Shown here: positions 1 to 8,738 of the stretch, one piece after another | How positions within the stretch are numbered: position 1 is the stretch's first letter | Layout: each line of letters begins with the position of its first letter | DNA from: JABDQZ01 sp963801985 | GTDB lineage: Bacteria; Pseudomonadota; Gammaproteobacteria; Chromatiales; Chromatiaceae | NCBI GenBank assembly: GCA_963801985.1 | Contig: CAWDGV010000006.1 | Location: forward strand, 124,001 to 188,000 | DNA length: 64,000 nt | Direction of reading: 5' to 3' | Made by a program: the position numbers and the translations under genes | The notes under the pieces: model-generated | What the model was told of the DNA's origin: nothing | The model's input: the letters and a program-made list of their open reading frames with translations, nothing else | Databases searched by the model: none

Positions 1-142
1 TGGCAGTACGTTCATCGGAAATCTCGCCCATTGGCGAGGCGGGTGTAATTGGATAGATCGCAATGACTTCGTTGGTCTGGTGAGCGACATAGGCGACCGC
101 TTCATTACCATCGATAGTGACCATGACAGGCGTTGAACTCAT
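1..142 (-). CDS. nifJ: pyruvate:ferredoxin (flavodoxin) oxidoreductase, N-terminal part
   Basis: Only the first 47 codons lie in the window; the gene runs off the left edge. The translation contains DGNEAVAYVAHQTNEV followed by AIYPITPASPMGE, which is the start of the pyruvate:ferredoxin/flavodoxin oxidoreductase family. There the YPITPSSPMGE stretch belongs to the pyrimidine-binding domain of the thiamine diphosphate enzyme. The enzyme decarboxylates pyruvate to acetyl-CoA and reduces ferredoxin or flavodoxin in the cytoplasm. The start is the ATG at 142-140. The family call is firm for this part, but completeness of the gene and electron acceptor cannot be judged here. Confidence 0.85.
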   Translation of the reverse strand, partial: MSSTPVMVTIDGNEAVAYVAHQTNEVIAIYPITPASPMGEISDERTA

Positions 143-405
143 GCCGTTCCCCTGGCGGTTAAATTCGGAATAGGTCAATTGTTAACCGTTTAAGGTTAAA
201 CAGTAGATGATATGAATCAACTTTTCACGTTGTTGATTTTTTAATCTGCGATCAATTGATTCATGCTGGCGATAGATTCCAGTCAGTTATGCTTGCTTGC
301 GAGATACCTGTCAGCTGGCATGCTGTTTTGAAAGTGCCGGCAGTTTCCAGTCAGATCAAACGAATCAAAACAGGCATTTCATACTGGGCAGAGCAACAAA
401 AGCCC
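143..405. other. intergenic region between the nifJ-like gene and moaE
   Basis: No convincing gene. An inverted repeat TTAACC-N6-GGTTAA lies at 182-199, about 40 bases upstream of the oxidoreductase start, and could be an operator. An ATCAATTGAT palindrome lies near 251-260. A plus-strand open frame starting at 256 runs into moaE antisense and is treated as a shadow. No clear terminator for moaE was found. Confidence 0.4.
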
Positions 406-867
406 TTAATCATCTTCTTCCCATTGAGTGACCGCTGCATCATCAGAATCCCTGGCATCAACCCAGCGTTCACCATTGTCGGTCACTTCCTTTTTCCAGA
501 AGGGTGCACGGGTTTTCAGATAATCGATAATATATTCACAGGCATCAAAAGCCTCGCCGCGATGCGCACTGGTGACCGCAACGAGGACAATCGAATCTGA
601 AGGATTGATCAGTCCCACCCTGTGTATAACAGTCACTGCTCCAAGCACCCATTTTTCACGCGCTTGCATGACAATCTGCAGCAATGCCTTTTCGGTCATG
701 CCAGGATAATGCTCCAGAGTCATCGAGCTGACCTGGCTGCCTTCATTCATATCTCGCATGGTGCCGATAAAACTGACCACAGCTCCCATGGATTTGTCGG
801 CGCGGGTTAAACGACTGATTTCTTCTACAGGATTAAAATCATCCTGAACGATGCGAACCGTATCCAC
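406..867 (-). CDS. moaE: molybdopterin synthase catalytic subunit MoaE
   Basis: Large subunit of molybdopterin synthase, which with thiocarboxylated MoaD turns cyclic pyranopterin monophosphate into molybdopterin in the cytoplasm. The 153-residue length is normal. Family landmarks are visible: GAVVSFIGTMRD near the N-terminus, the HRVG segment, SAHRGEAFDACEYIID, and the lysine-rich RAPFWKKE motif whose lysines form the active site. The C-terminus is acidic (WEEDD). The gene starts one base after moaD ends and is last in the minus-strand order moaB-moeA-moaD-moaE. Confidence 0.95.
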   Translation of the reverse strand: MDTVRIVQDDFNPVEEISRLTRADKSMGAVVSFIGTMRDMNEGSQVSSMTLEHYPGMTEKALLQIVMQAREKWVLGAVTVIHRVGLINPSDSIVLVAVTSAHRGEAFDACEYIIDYLKTRAPFWKKEVTDNGERWVDARDSDDAAVTQWEEDD

Positions 868-1122
868 TTAGCCACCGGTCACGGGAGGAAAGAAAGCAAC
901 TTCATCACCATCACTGATACGGGCATCCGCCTGCACCATGTCCTGGTTAATCGCGATCAGCACACGCTGGTCACTGCCAAAAACATCTGACCAGCGATCG
1001 CCACGCTGCGCCAACAGTGACATGAGTTTTTCCGCCGTTTGCAAAGTATCTGAAAATTCCATGCTTTCCTGCGCGCAATCGAGCATTTCCCGATAACGAG
1101 CAAAATAGCGGATATCTATCAC
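868..1122 (-). CDS. moaD: molybdopterin synthase sulfur carrier subunit MoaD
   Basis: Small ubiquitin-like sulfur carrier of molybdopterin synthase. The 84-residue protein ends in FFPPVTGG; the terminal Gly-Gly is where the thiocarboxylate is formed by MoeB-type adenylation and sulfuration. It overlaps the end of moeA by 4 bases and directly abuts moaE, so the three are probably translated from one message. Confidence 0.93.
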   Translation of the reverse strand: MIDIRYFARYREMLDCAQESMEFSDTLQTAEKLMSLLAQRGDRWSDVFGSDQRVLIAINQDMVQADARISDGDEVAFFPPVTGG

Positions 1123-2363
1123 GACAGCAGCTCACTGAATGGAATGAAAAAGACTTCGTCACCCTTCTCCAGTACCTGGCCTTTTTCGATAACGGCCAGG
1201 CCATTTGCCCAGGCTACTGAACTGAGCACACCCGAAGAGCGGCTCGGATAAACATTAACCAGGCGCTGCCCGTGTTCATTAACCGTTAATTGCGCACGTG
1301 CATATTCCCGGCGTTTGTCCGGGCGCTGCCAGTCAAAACCGGCTTTGGCCTGAATCGCCAGCGGCATGATATTCCCGCTGATACCCTGCATGGTTTTAAT
1401 GAAAGGCCTCGCAAACACACAGAAAGTCACAAACAATGAGACAGGGTTACCCGGCGCGCCAATAAATGGCACGCCTTCAACATGGCCAAATGCCAGCGGT
1501 TTGCCCGGTCGGATCGCAATCTTCCATAATTCCAGCGAACCCAGTTTTTCCACGGCGGGTTTAACATGGTCTTCTTCACCCACCGAAACACCACCGGATG
1601 CCAGGATCAAATCAGCCTGTTTCGCCGCAGCAGAAAGCGCATCGCAGGTTGCCTCAAAAGTATCTTCCACAATACCCAGGTTAACGAGCTCACAATTCAG
1701 GGATTGCAACAAGCCTGTCAGGGTAAACTGGTTTGAGTTATATATCTGCCCGGCCTGCAGTTCTTCACCCGGCATAACCAGTTCGTCACCGGAAGAAAAC
1801 ACGCCGACTTTGAGACGCCGAAAGACTGTTAATTGCGCCACACCCACGGAAGCGGCCAAGCCCAGATGCTGCGGCCCAAGCAAGGTACCTGCTTCCAGTA
1901 CAATTTCATCAACAGCCACATCCTCACCTGCCATGCGCACATTGGCCGCAGGGTCCGGCATTTTATCAATCGTGACTCTGTCGCCATCAGCAGAACAGTG
2001 TTCCTGCATGACAACGGTATCTGCCCCGGGAGGAATCGGCGCGCCGGTAAAAATTCGTGCGACCGTGCCTTTTGCAAGTTGCTGGCCGGAACTGCCAGCC
2101 GGTATCCTCTGCGAAACAGTGACAGCCTGGTCTTCATCTACGTCGGCATAACTGAATGCATAACCATCCATCGCGCTGTTATTCCAGGGAGGCACATTGA
2201 CACAGGATTTGACTGGCTCTGCCAGCACGCGGCCAAGTGCAACAGCACATGGCAGGATTTCAGTATCCGTTATTGCTTTTGCATGAGACAGCAAAAATTG
2301 CAGGGCTTCATCAACCGGCTTTAATGCCTGAGGCTCGCTGGTTGTGCAATCGCAGTCAGCCAC
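1119..2363 (-). CDS. moeA: molybdopterin molybdenumtransferase MoeA
   Basis: Inserts molybdate into adenylylated molybdopterin to give Mo-molybdopterin. The 414 residues carry typical MoeA marks: PPWNNSAMDGYA near residue 60, IFTGAPIPPGAD, the MoaB/MogA-like domain with LASGGVSVGEEDHV, and the RPGKPLAFG and GAPGNPVS stretches. A cysteine-rich N-terminus (ADCDCTTSE) is a small peculiarity. It lies 2 bases downstream of moaB and overlaps moaD. Confidence 0.95.
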   Translation of the reverse strand: MADCDCTTSEPQALKPVDEALQFLLSHAKAITDTEILPCAVALGRVLAEPVKSCVNVPPWNNSAMDGYAFSYADVDEDQAVTVSQRIPAGSSGQQLAKGTVARIFTGAPIPPGADTVVMQEHCSADGDRVTIDKMPDPAANVRMAGEDVAVDEIVLEAGTLLGPQHLGLAASVGVAQLTVFRRLKVGVFSSGDELVMPGEELQAGQIYNSNQFTLTGLLQSLNCELVNLGIVEDTFEATCDALSAAAKQADLILASGGVSVGEEDHVKPAVEKLGSLELWKIAIRPGKPLAFGHVEGVPFIGAPGNPVSLFVTFCVFARPFIKTMQGISGNIMPLAIQAKAGFDWQRPDKRREYARAQLTVNEHGQRLVNVYPSRSSGVLSSVAWANGLAVIEKGQVLEKGDEVFFIPFSELLS

Positions 2364-2365
2364 GT

Positions 2366-2893
2366 TTATTCTTCCCCCATGCGGGGATACATCTGGGCAA
2401 AATTACAGGGACGCGTTCGAATATCAAGCTGGTCCTTCAGGATTTCATCCCAGCCCGTTTTACAGGCGCCCGTAGATCCTGGCAGGCAGAAAATCAGGGT
2501 GCTGTTTGCCAGACCGGCAAGCGCACGTGACTGGATAGTTGAACCACCGATATCTTTTAATGAAACCTGGCGGAATAATTCACCAAAACCCTCTATGGAC
2601 TTATCAAATAATGGTGTAACAGCTTCTGGGGTACTGTCCCTGCCGGTGAGGCCGGTCCCGCCAGTACTGATAACAACCTGAACATCCGGATTGGCAATCC
2701 AGCGGGAAAAGATTTCTCTCATCAGGTAAATATTGTCTGGCACAATTTCGCGGTCTACCAGTTTATGTCCGGCTGTTTCCAGGCGCTCCTGCAAGGCATC
2801 ACCTGAAGTATCGTTCTCCCTGGTACGGCTGTCAGAAACAGTCAGTACGGCAATGTTTAAAGGTGAAAATTCTGTCTCAACCGCATGGCCCAT
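2366..2893 (-). CDS. moaB: molybdenum cofactor biosynthesis protein MoaB
   Basis: MoaB/MogA-family protein of 175 residues that binds molybdopterin and is thought to act in its adenylylation. Visible motifs are LTVSDSRTRENDTSG near the N-terminus and ISTGGTGLTGRD in the pterin-binding loop, followed by FCLPGSTGAC. It is the first gene of the molybdenum cofactor group and starts 26 bases downstream of the end of ccmI, on the same strand, so it could be read from the ccm operon. Confidence 0.93.
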   Translation of the reverse strand: MGHAVETEFSPLNIAVLTVSDSRTRENDTSGDALQERLETAGHKLVDREIVPDNIYLMREIFSRWIANPDVQVVISTGGTGLTGRDSTPEAVTPLFDKSIEGFGELFRQVSLKDIGGSTIQSRALAGLANSTLIFCLPGSTGACKTGWDEILKDQLDIRTRPCNFAQMYPRMGEE

Positions 2894-2919
2894 GATTCAC
2901 TCCGTAATTTAAAATAAAA

Positions 2920-4239
2920 CTACTGCACCACTTCAACAATCGTTAATTCAATACCAACAACACCATCTAACTTAACGGTTTCCAGGGCACTGCTCAGGTC
3001 ACCCGGCATGGAACGCGGCTGGCCTGATTTAGAAACCCTGGCACTGACCACAACCTCATCAAAAGAGGACAGTTTCATTTGCGGCATCATCGCCATGGAA
3101 TCATCCAGGGTCACTTCCATTGGTAATTCGCCCACTGTTGTTTTAAAAGCAGCCAGTGGCATTGGTGGTCCCGATTTGGCCCTGGCAAAGACAAACACCA
3201 CATCATTGGCAGAGGCTTTTTCAGCCATGGCTGCATCCAGTGCAACCCATGCCTTAATTGCAGGAGCATCTGTTTCCGGCTTGTAGCCTTCATTAATCGT
3301 AGGTAACTGTTCTGGAACTGCTGTTTCAGCAACCGGCATCTGTGGTTCGGCAACGTTCACCTCTATGCCAGACTGTTTGGCTTCACCGACAGCCTCACTG
3401 ATCAGGCCCTGAACCTGCTGCTGCGAGACGGGGTCAGCCGCCAGCAAAGGCATTAACTTTGACCAACGATTAACAGCCAGCTGGAATTCTCCATTCTGTT
3501 GCGCCGCCATGCCCCCCAGCCACAGACCCGTAGTATTGGTCGGCTCCATTTCCAGCGCCTTGTCAATCCATTGTGCAGGCTCACCAGTAAGGTTACCCTG
3601 GCGTAGCATCGCAGTTGCATCTGCCATGCCCAGCAAAATGGCTGGATAGTCGCCGTAAATTGCGTGAGTTTTTTTCAACGCTTCCATTGCTTCAGCATAA
3701 CGCGACTCAGCCATGTAGGTTTTGGACAGCAGGAACCAGCCCTCACCATCTTCAGGATTTTTCTCCAGACGTTGTTTAAGTTTTTCAACCAGCTCAGCCA
3801 TGGACGCCGGCGTATCGGCAGCATGCGGTGACACAGCGGATACGCGACCTGCATTACCACCGGCATATTCCAGGTATTCAGGAGAACCCAGGTAGTGATA
3901 CATCCCCAGGGTAGTCAAGGGAATCAATACCACCAGTACCAGCCAGGTGACTTTTCCGTAACGCTTGGAATCTTCTGCCTTGATCTCGCTTTCCGCATCC
4001 TGCTGATCAACGTCATCAACCAGGCTGGCTTGCAGCTCTTCACGCGTCTGCTCGAAAACCTGGTCAGTCATTGCGCCTGCCGCATGATCGGCGGCAATCT
4101 CGTCGAGCCGTTCTTTTGCAATATTGATATTCTGCTGCTTACGATCAAGCTCGTTCAGATGTTGTTCACGTAACAGGGAAGGGGCAATCCAAAAAATGGC
4201 AACAGCCACCAGGACTGTAACTAGTATCCAAAAAATCAT
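2920..4239 (-). CDS. ccmI: cytochrome c biogenesis protein CcmI
   Basis: Apocytochrome c chaperone of the System I maturation pathway; it presents apocytochrome to the CcmFH ligation complex. The 439-residue protein starts with a membrane segment (residues about 3-20), has a second one near 95-115 (VLVVLIPLTTLGMYHYLG), and then a periplasmic part with TPR-like repeats. The C-terminal region (about 320-439) resembles the larger CcmI/NrfG-type version found in gammaproteobacteria. It starts 1 base after ccmH ends and is the last ccm gene. Confidence 0.9.
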   Translation of the reverse strand: MIFWILVTVLVAVAIFWIAPSLLREQHLNELDRKQQNINIAKERLDEIAADHAAGAMTDQVFEQTREELQASLVDDVDQQDAESEIKAEDSKRYGKVTWLVLVVLIPLTTLGMYHYLGSPEYLEYAGGNAGRVSAVSPHAADTPASMAELVEKLKQRLEKNPEDGEGWFLLSKTYMAESRYAEAMEALKKTHAIYGDYPAILLGMADATAMLRQGNLTGEPAQWIDKALEMEPTNTTGLWLGGMAAQQNGEFQLAVNRWSKLMPLLAADPVSQQQVQGLISEAVGEAKQSGIEVNVAEPQMPVAETAVPEQLPTINEGYKPETDAPAIKAWVALDAAMAEKASANDVVFVFARAKSGPPMPLAAFKTTVGELPMEVTLDDSMAMMPQMKLSSFDEVVVSARVSKSGQPRSMPGDLSSALETVKLDGVVGIELTIVEVVQ

Positions 4240-4240
4240 G

Positions 4241-4705
4241 TTATTCGCTCTTTAGCAGTTCTGCAGCCTTGGCTTTTTCTTCTTCAGTAAGCGTTGCTGA
4301 CTGTTGGTTTTGTTTGCGGCTCCTGATCACGCGGATCAGGATAAAAACACCGATAAACAAAATGATAAAGGGACCGACCCAGAGAAACAGGGTGGTCTGG
4401 GTAACGGGAGGACGATATAAAACAAAGTCACCGTAGCGTTGCGTCATGTAGTCAGCAATTTCCTCCTTGCTTTTACCACTGGCAACCATCTCGTAGGTTT
4501 TTCTCTTTAGATCCTGCGCCAGTTCCGCATTGGAATCGGCAATATTCTGATTCTGACAAACCAGACAGCGAAGCTCCTGCACCAGGTCATTATAGGTGGC
4601 TTGCTGTTCTTCGGTCTGGAACTCGTAAGCTGCAACCCGGGCAAAACTGTTGCTACTGGCAACAAGTAAAAGGACAAATAAAAAATGTTTAATCAGTTTC
4701 ATCAT
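4241..4705 (-). CDS. ccmH: cytochrome c-type biogenesis protein CcmH (CcmL)
   Basis: Membrane-anchored thiol protein that reduces the disulfide of apocytochrome c before haem ligation. The 154 residues include a signal sequence, the characteristic LRCLVCQNQ motif (LRCxxCQ) near residue 45, and a C-terminal membrane helix (FLWVGPFIILFIGVFILI). The short length corresponds to CcmH without a fused CcmI domain, in agreement with a separate ccmI next to it. It overlaps the ccmG stop codon by one base. Confidence 0.94.
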   Translation of the reverse strand: MMKLIKHFLFVLLLVASSNSFARVAAYEFQTEEQQATYNDLVQELRCLVCQNQNIADSNAELAQDLKRKTYEMVASGKSKEEIADYMTQRYGDFVLYRPPVTQTTLFLWVGPFIILFIGVFILIRVIRSRKQNQQSATLTEEEKAKAAELLKSE

Positions 4706-5235
4706 TACTGCACAAAATAAGGTTTAAATTTTTCCTGCCAGACCGCCGGATGCATTGATCCTTTATGCTTTACACGGATGATGCCGTCCTTATCAATCAG
4801 GAATGTTTCCGGCGCACCATAAACCCCGAGGTCGATAACCGCATCACTTTTTGGGTCAAAGCCGATTTCTATAAACGGATTACCTTTTTGTGCCAGCATG
4901 GAACGTGCATCACCGGCGTCATCACGCCAGTTGATACCGACAATGGGAACACCCTGCCGGGATAACATCACCAGGTAATCATGCTCCTTCCAACATTCTG
5001 CACACCATGTTCCCCAGACATTTAGCAGCCAGGGTTTGCCCTGGTAGTCCGCCGCTCTAACCCGGTCAGCATCGTCCAGTAAATTCGGCAGGTCAAAGGC
5101 AGGTACCGATTTACCAATAAACTCGGTCGGAATATCACGCGGGTCATACTCACCCTTATCAATTTTCTTGAGCACAAACAGAAACAAACCTGCCATGACA
5201 AGAAATATAACGAGTGGAATGGCCGCCTTGTTCAT
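4705..5235 (-). CDS. ccmG: thiol:disulfide interchange protein CcmG (DsbE)
   Basis: Periplasmic thioredoxin-like protein anchored by an N-terminal helix (residues about 5-24). It passes reductant to CcmH and apocytochrome c. The active site is WCAECW, a CxxC with an unusual Ala-Glu middle compared with the WCPTC of the E. coli protein. The cis-proline loop is GVYGAPETF. Length of 176 residues is typical. It overlaps ccmF by 4 bases. Confidence 0.94.
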   Translation of the reverse strand: MNKAAIPLVIFLVMAGLFLFVLKKIDKGEYDPRDIPTEFIGKSVPAFDLPNLLDDADRVRAADYQGKPWLLNVWGTWCAECWKEHDYLVMLSRQGVPIVGINWRDDAGDARSMLAQKGNPFIEIGFDPKSDAVIDLGVYGAPETFLIDKDGIIRVKHKGSMHPAVWQEKFKPYFVQ

Positions 5236-7199
5236 GACTTGACACCCGCCATGTTATCGCTGACTGCAACCTGCTTACGCGCCAGTCTGCGGTAACGCTC
5301 ATCAGAAGCAGACAGCAATCCGCCAATTGACATGATGATAGCGCCCAGCCAGATCCAGCGGATATAAGGTTTGTGATAAAGCCTGACACTCCAGGCCCCA
5401 CCAGTATCCAGTTTCTCGCCCAAAGCGACAAACAGGTCACGTGTCAGCCCCGCATCGATAGCTGCCTCGGTCATCGGACTTTTCTGTACCAGGTAAACAC
5501 GCTTTTGCGGTTCCATGACAATCACGTCACCATCTTCGTCAGTGACCTCAATCAAGCCTTCGTTGGCCAGGTAATTGGCACCCTGGAATTCACGTACACC
5601 TTTGAACTTGAAATCGTAACCACCCAGGTTGACGCTTTCGTCAACCTGCAGGCGCACATCTTTTTCGGTACTGTATAACGACACCAGCGTGATGCCGACG
5701 ACAAAAACCGCAATACCGACATGTCCCATCAGCATGCCAAAATAGCCGCGTGGAAGTGACCAGAAACTGCGCCCACTTGAAAGCTTGTCGCGCAAATCAG
5801 TCACAGAGCTTAATACCACCCAGAAAGCCAGGACCATGCCGAGCATCGCCTGCATCTTGAATTCAGGCAGGGCAACCAATACAAAAGTCACGCCGGCAAC
5901 CAGGCTTAAAATCAATGGCAAACGAATTTTTGGCCAAAGGTTACTGAAACTGTCCTGTTTCCAGCGCACCATCATGCCAGCACCCAGCAACACAACCAGC
6001 GGCGCTGTCAGTGGAATAAAGACGCTGTTGAAATAAGGAGGGCCTACCGAAATCTTGCCCAGGTTCAATGCATCCAGAATCAGTGGATAGAGCGTACCCA
6101 GCAAGACACTGGCAGCCGCCACGACCAAAATCACGTTATTCATCAACAAGGCAGTTTCACGAGAAAAAATTTCAAAATGCACGCGACTGCGTATCTGCCC
6201 GGCGCGCCAGGCATACAGGCTCAAGGAACCACCTACGATAATAACCAGGAACAGCAGGATAAAAACACCACGTTCAGGATCCGAGGCAAAGGCATGTACT
6301 GAGGTCAAAACCCCCGAACGTACCAGGAAGGTACCCAGCAGACTTAACGAGAATGTGAAAATTGCCAGCAAGACCGTCCAGGCCTTGAAGGCTGCACGTT
6401 TTTCAGTCACCGCCAGGGAATGCATCAGCGCAGTTCCCACCAGCCAGGGCATGAAAGAGGCATTTTCCACGGGGTCCCAGAACCACCAGCCGCCCCAGCC
6501 AAGCTCGTAGTAAGCCCACCAGCTACCGAGTGCAATTCCCATTGTCAGAAACAGCCAGGCGACATTCGTCCAGGGACGGGACCAGCGCGCCCATGCCGCA
6601 TCCAGCTGACCACCGAGCATCGCCGCAATCGCAAAGGCGAAGGGTACGGCAAAGCCCACGTAGCCCATGTAGAGCATTGGCGGATGAATAGCCAGTCCGA
6701 TATCCTGCAGCAGGGGATTCAGGTCCCGGCCCTCTGCAGGAGAAGGAATAATGCGGTCAAACGGGTTGGAGGTCAGCAACATAAACAACAGGAAGCCAAT
6801 GGTCACGATACCCAGCACGGAAATAACCCGCGCAACCATGACTTCAGGCACGGAACGGCTGAAGAATGTCACCATCAGGGTCCAACCCGACAGTATCAAT
6901 CCCCACAGCAGCAATGAGCCTTCGTGCGCTCCCCAGACACCGGATATCAGGTAAATCAGCGGCAACTGGGTATTGGAGTTGTTGGCAACATATTTAATAG
7001 TGAAGTCATGCGTCAGGAAACCGTAGGTCAACGCAAGATAGGCCAGCAACATGAACAGGAATTGCACGCGGGCAACAGGTCGAGCCAGCAGGATCCAGGA
7101 TGAAATGCGTTTTTGCGCACCTACAATGGGTACCACAGATTGAATGATCGCCAGTACCAGCGCGAGAATGAGTGCTATATGACCTAGTTCAGGAATCAT
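5232..7199 (-). CDS. ccmF: cytochrome c haem lyase subunit CcmF
   Basis: Large polytopic membrane protein that receives haem from CcmE and, with CcmH/I, attaches it to apocytochrome c. The 655-residue length is normal. The tryptophan-rich WWD signature is seen as GWGGWWFWDPVENASFMPWL around residue 240. Many transmembrane helices cover the chain, with a periplasmic domain near residues 500-610. It overlaps ccmE by 4 bases and ccmG by 4. Confidence 0.96.
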   Translation of the reverse strand: MIPELGHIALILALVLAIIQSVVPIVGAQKRISSWILLARPVARVQFLFMLLAYLALTYGFLTHDFTIKYVANNSNTQLPLIYLISGVWGAHEGSLLLWGLILSGWTLMVTFFSRSVPEVMVARVISVLGIVTIGFLLFMLLTSNPFDRIIPSPAEGRDLNPLLQDIGLAIHPPMLYMGYVGFAVPFAFAIAAMLGGQLDAAWARWSRPWTNVAWLFLTMGIALGSWWAYYELGWGGWWFWDPVENASFMPWLVGTALMHSLAVTEKRAAFKAWTVLLAIFTFSLSLLGTFLVRSGVLTSVHAFASDPERGVFILLFLVIIVGGSLSLYAWRAGQIRSRVHFEIFSRETALLMNNVILVVAAASVLLGTLYPLILDALNLGKISVGPPYFNSVFIPLTAPLVVLLGAGMMVRWKQDSFSNLWPKIRLPLILSLVAGVTFVLVALPEFKMQAMLGMVLAFWVVLSSVTDLRDKLSSGRSFWSLPRGYFGMLMGHVGIAVFVVGITLVSLYSTEKDVRLQVDESVNLGGYDFKFKGVREFQGANYLANEGLIEVTDEDGDVIVMEPQKRVYLVQKSPMTEAAIDAGLTRDLFVALGEKLDTGGAWSVRLYHKPYIRWIWLGAIIMSIGGLLSASDERYRRLARKQVAVSDNMAGVKS

Positions 7200-7654
7200 A
7201 ATTTCTGCTCCGTGGCGGTTTTCTGCACACCTTCAACATGCGCTTTTTTCAATGCGTCAGCAACTTCGGGAGGCATATAGTTTTCATCATGCTTGGCTAA
7301 TACTTCCTCGGCTTTAAAAATACCATTATCTGCCATGCGACCCTGGGTAATCACGCCCTGCCCCTCTTCAAACAGGTCCGGCAAAATACCTGAATAGACC
7401 ACCTTGATATCATGGGCCCTGTCAGTCACGACAAATTCAAGATCGATACCTTCAAGTCTTTTGAGACTGTCTTCCTTGACCAGGCCACCCAGTCGGAACA
7501 GGTGATTTTCCGGTGCCTTTTTTTCAGCCACCTCAGTAGGTGAGAAGAAATACGATAAATTATTATCAAGGGCATTGATCACCAGCCAGCCAGCCAGTCC
7601 CAGCGCTACCATACCGAATGCCACAAATCCCAAACGCTTATGCCTTGCTTTCAT
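7196..7654 (-). CDS. ccmE: cytochrome c maturation haem chaperone CcmE
   Basis: Membrane-anchored periplasmic haem chaperone. One N-terminal helix (GFVAFGMVALGLAGWLVI) is followed by the beta-barrel domain with FRLGGLVKEDSL. The C-terminal haem-binding segment reads LAKHDENYMPPE, the HxxxY type with the haem-linked histidine and the tyrosine ligand. The 152-residue length is typical. It is 11 bases from ccmD. Confidence 0.95.
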   Translation of the reverse strand: MKARHKRLGFVAFGMVALGLAGWLVINALDNNLSYFFSPTEVAEKKAPENHLFRLGGLVKEDSLKRLEGIDLEFVVTDRAHDIKVVYSGILPDLFEEGQGVITQGRMADNGIFKAEEVLAKHDENYMPPEVADALKKAHVEGVQKTATEQKL

Positions 7655-7665
7655 ATCTATCTCTC

Positions 7666-7827
7666 TTAACTCTGTTCTTTAATACGGTTCAGGCGGGCGA
7701 CCCGCTGTAACGCAGACTTGCGTCTTTTTGCCAGCAATAAAGGCTCGGCAATCATGAATAAAGCCGTTGCACCGAACGAACCCCATACATACAGGGCATA
7801 GCCGCCCATATCAAAAAATTCAGCCAT
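7666..7827 (-). CDS. ccmD: haem exporter protein CcmD
   Basis: Small membrane protein (53 residues) that helps release holo-CcmE from CcmC. The start chosen is the ATG at 7827, giving MAEFFDMGGYALYVWGSFG, the usual CcmD opening; a longer open frame begins at 7935 but would be buried in ccmC. One transmembrane helix is followed by a basic tail (KRRKSALQR). It overlaps ccmC by 8 bases. Confidence 0.92.
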   Translation of the reverse strand: MAEFFDMGGYALYVWGSFGATALFMIAEPLLLAKRRKSALQRVARLNRIKEQS

Positions 7828-8593
7828 GCTGATTTCCCCTGTTAAGTGCCTGTACTTCAGGTAATTCACTGACCCATTGCGAATCGCGTTCACGTTCAAG
7901 AATGATGCTGCGTACCCGATGGTAAACAACGGCAAAGGTGTAAGCCCAGAAAGCCAGCGCCATGAGCAGCATGGTGTAAAGCATGACTTTGGCCATACTG
8001 GAACCCTGGGTCACTGACACCGAGGCTCCCTGGTGCAGGGTATTCCACCACTGCACAGAGTAATAGATGATTGGAATGTTGATAACGCCCACCAATACCA
8101 GGATGGCACCGGCCCGGTCAGCTCTCCGGGTGTCATCGGTTGCCGATTGCAATGCCATGAAACCCAGGTAAAGAAACAACAGAATCAGCTCGGATGTCAG
8201 CCTCGCATCCCAGACCCACCAGGCACCCCACATGGGCTTTCCCCAGAAGGCACCCGTCCATAAAGCCAGGAAGGTAAACAGCGCCCCGGTTGGAGCCAGT
8301 GCCGACGTCATCATTGCTGACATACGCGTATTATAGATCAGGCCAATAGCTGACCAGAAAGCCATGGCCAGGTAAATCAGCATTGACATCCAGGCAGCAG
8401 GCACATGCACAAAAATAATACGATAACCCTCACCCTGCTTGTAGTCAGTGGGCGCGACAAAAAAACTCAGGTAGAGACCCACAACAAGCAATATAACGGC
8501 GATCCAGGTAAACCAGGGGACCAGTTTGCCAGCCAACGGGTAAAAAGTTGCAGGTGAAGAATATTTAAACCAGTTAATAAATTTATTAGACAT
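7820..8593 (-). CDS. ccmC: haem exporter protein CcmC
   Basis: Membrane haem-handling protein that loads haem onto CcmE. The 257 residues form about six transmembrane helices. The tryptophan-rich WWD domain is seen as WGAWWVWDARLTSELILLFL near residue 125, flanked by conserved histidines (IIFVHVPAAWMS and NTLHQG). It is separated from ccmB by 145 bases, the only real gap within an otherwise overlapping operon. Confidence 0.95.
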   Translation of the reverse strand: MSNKFINWFKYSSPATFYPLAGKLVPWFTWIAVILLVVGLYLSFFVAPTDYKQGEGYRIIFVHVPAAWMSMLIYLAMAFWSAIGLIYNTRMSAMMTSALAPTGALFTFLALWTGAFWGKPMWGAWWVWDARLTSELILLFLYLGFMALQSATDDTRRADRAGAILVLVGVINIPIIYYSVQWWNTLHQGASVSVTQGSSMAKVMLYTMLLMALAFWAYTFAVVYHRVRSIILERERDSQWVSELPEVQALNRGNQHG

Positions 8594-8738
8594 GGGTCAG
8601 GTTGCCAAAAGACTTTTCAATTAAGCTCGCCTGCGGTGAGACAAGCAGGCAAGAAATAAGTTCGATTTTTATAATTTGCGTGATTATGGCTGTGCCATAT
8701 CCAGTTGTACAGGATCGGTTCTTGATTGAAATCAACAT
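8594..8738. other. gap inside the ccm operon
   Basis: The 145 bases between ccmB and ccmC hold a hairpin, GCCTGC at 8629-8634 pairing with GCAGGC at 8645-8650 across a 10-base loop. There is no strong T tract, so this may be an mRNA processing or attenuation site rather than a terminator. No gene is visible; the plus-strand open frame that starts here at 8602 is antisense to ccmB. Confidence 0.35.

Noticed and set aside
1366..2151. Plus-strand open frame of 261 codons
   Set aside because: It is antisense to moeA and rich in Ser, Pro and Thr, as expected from a shadow frame.
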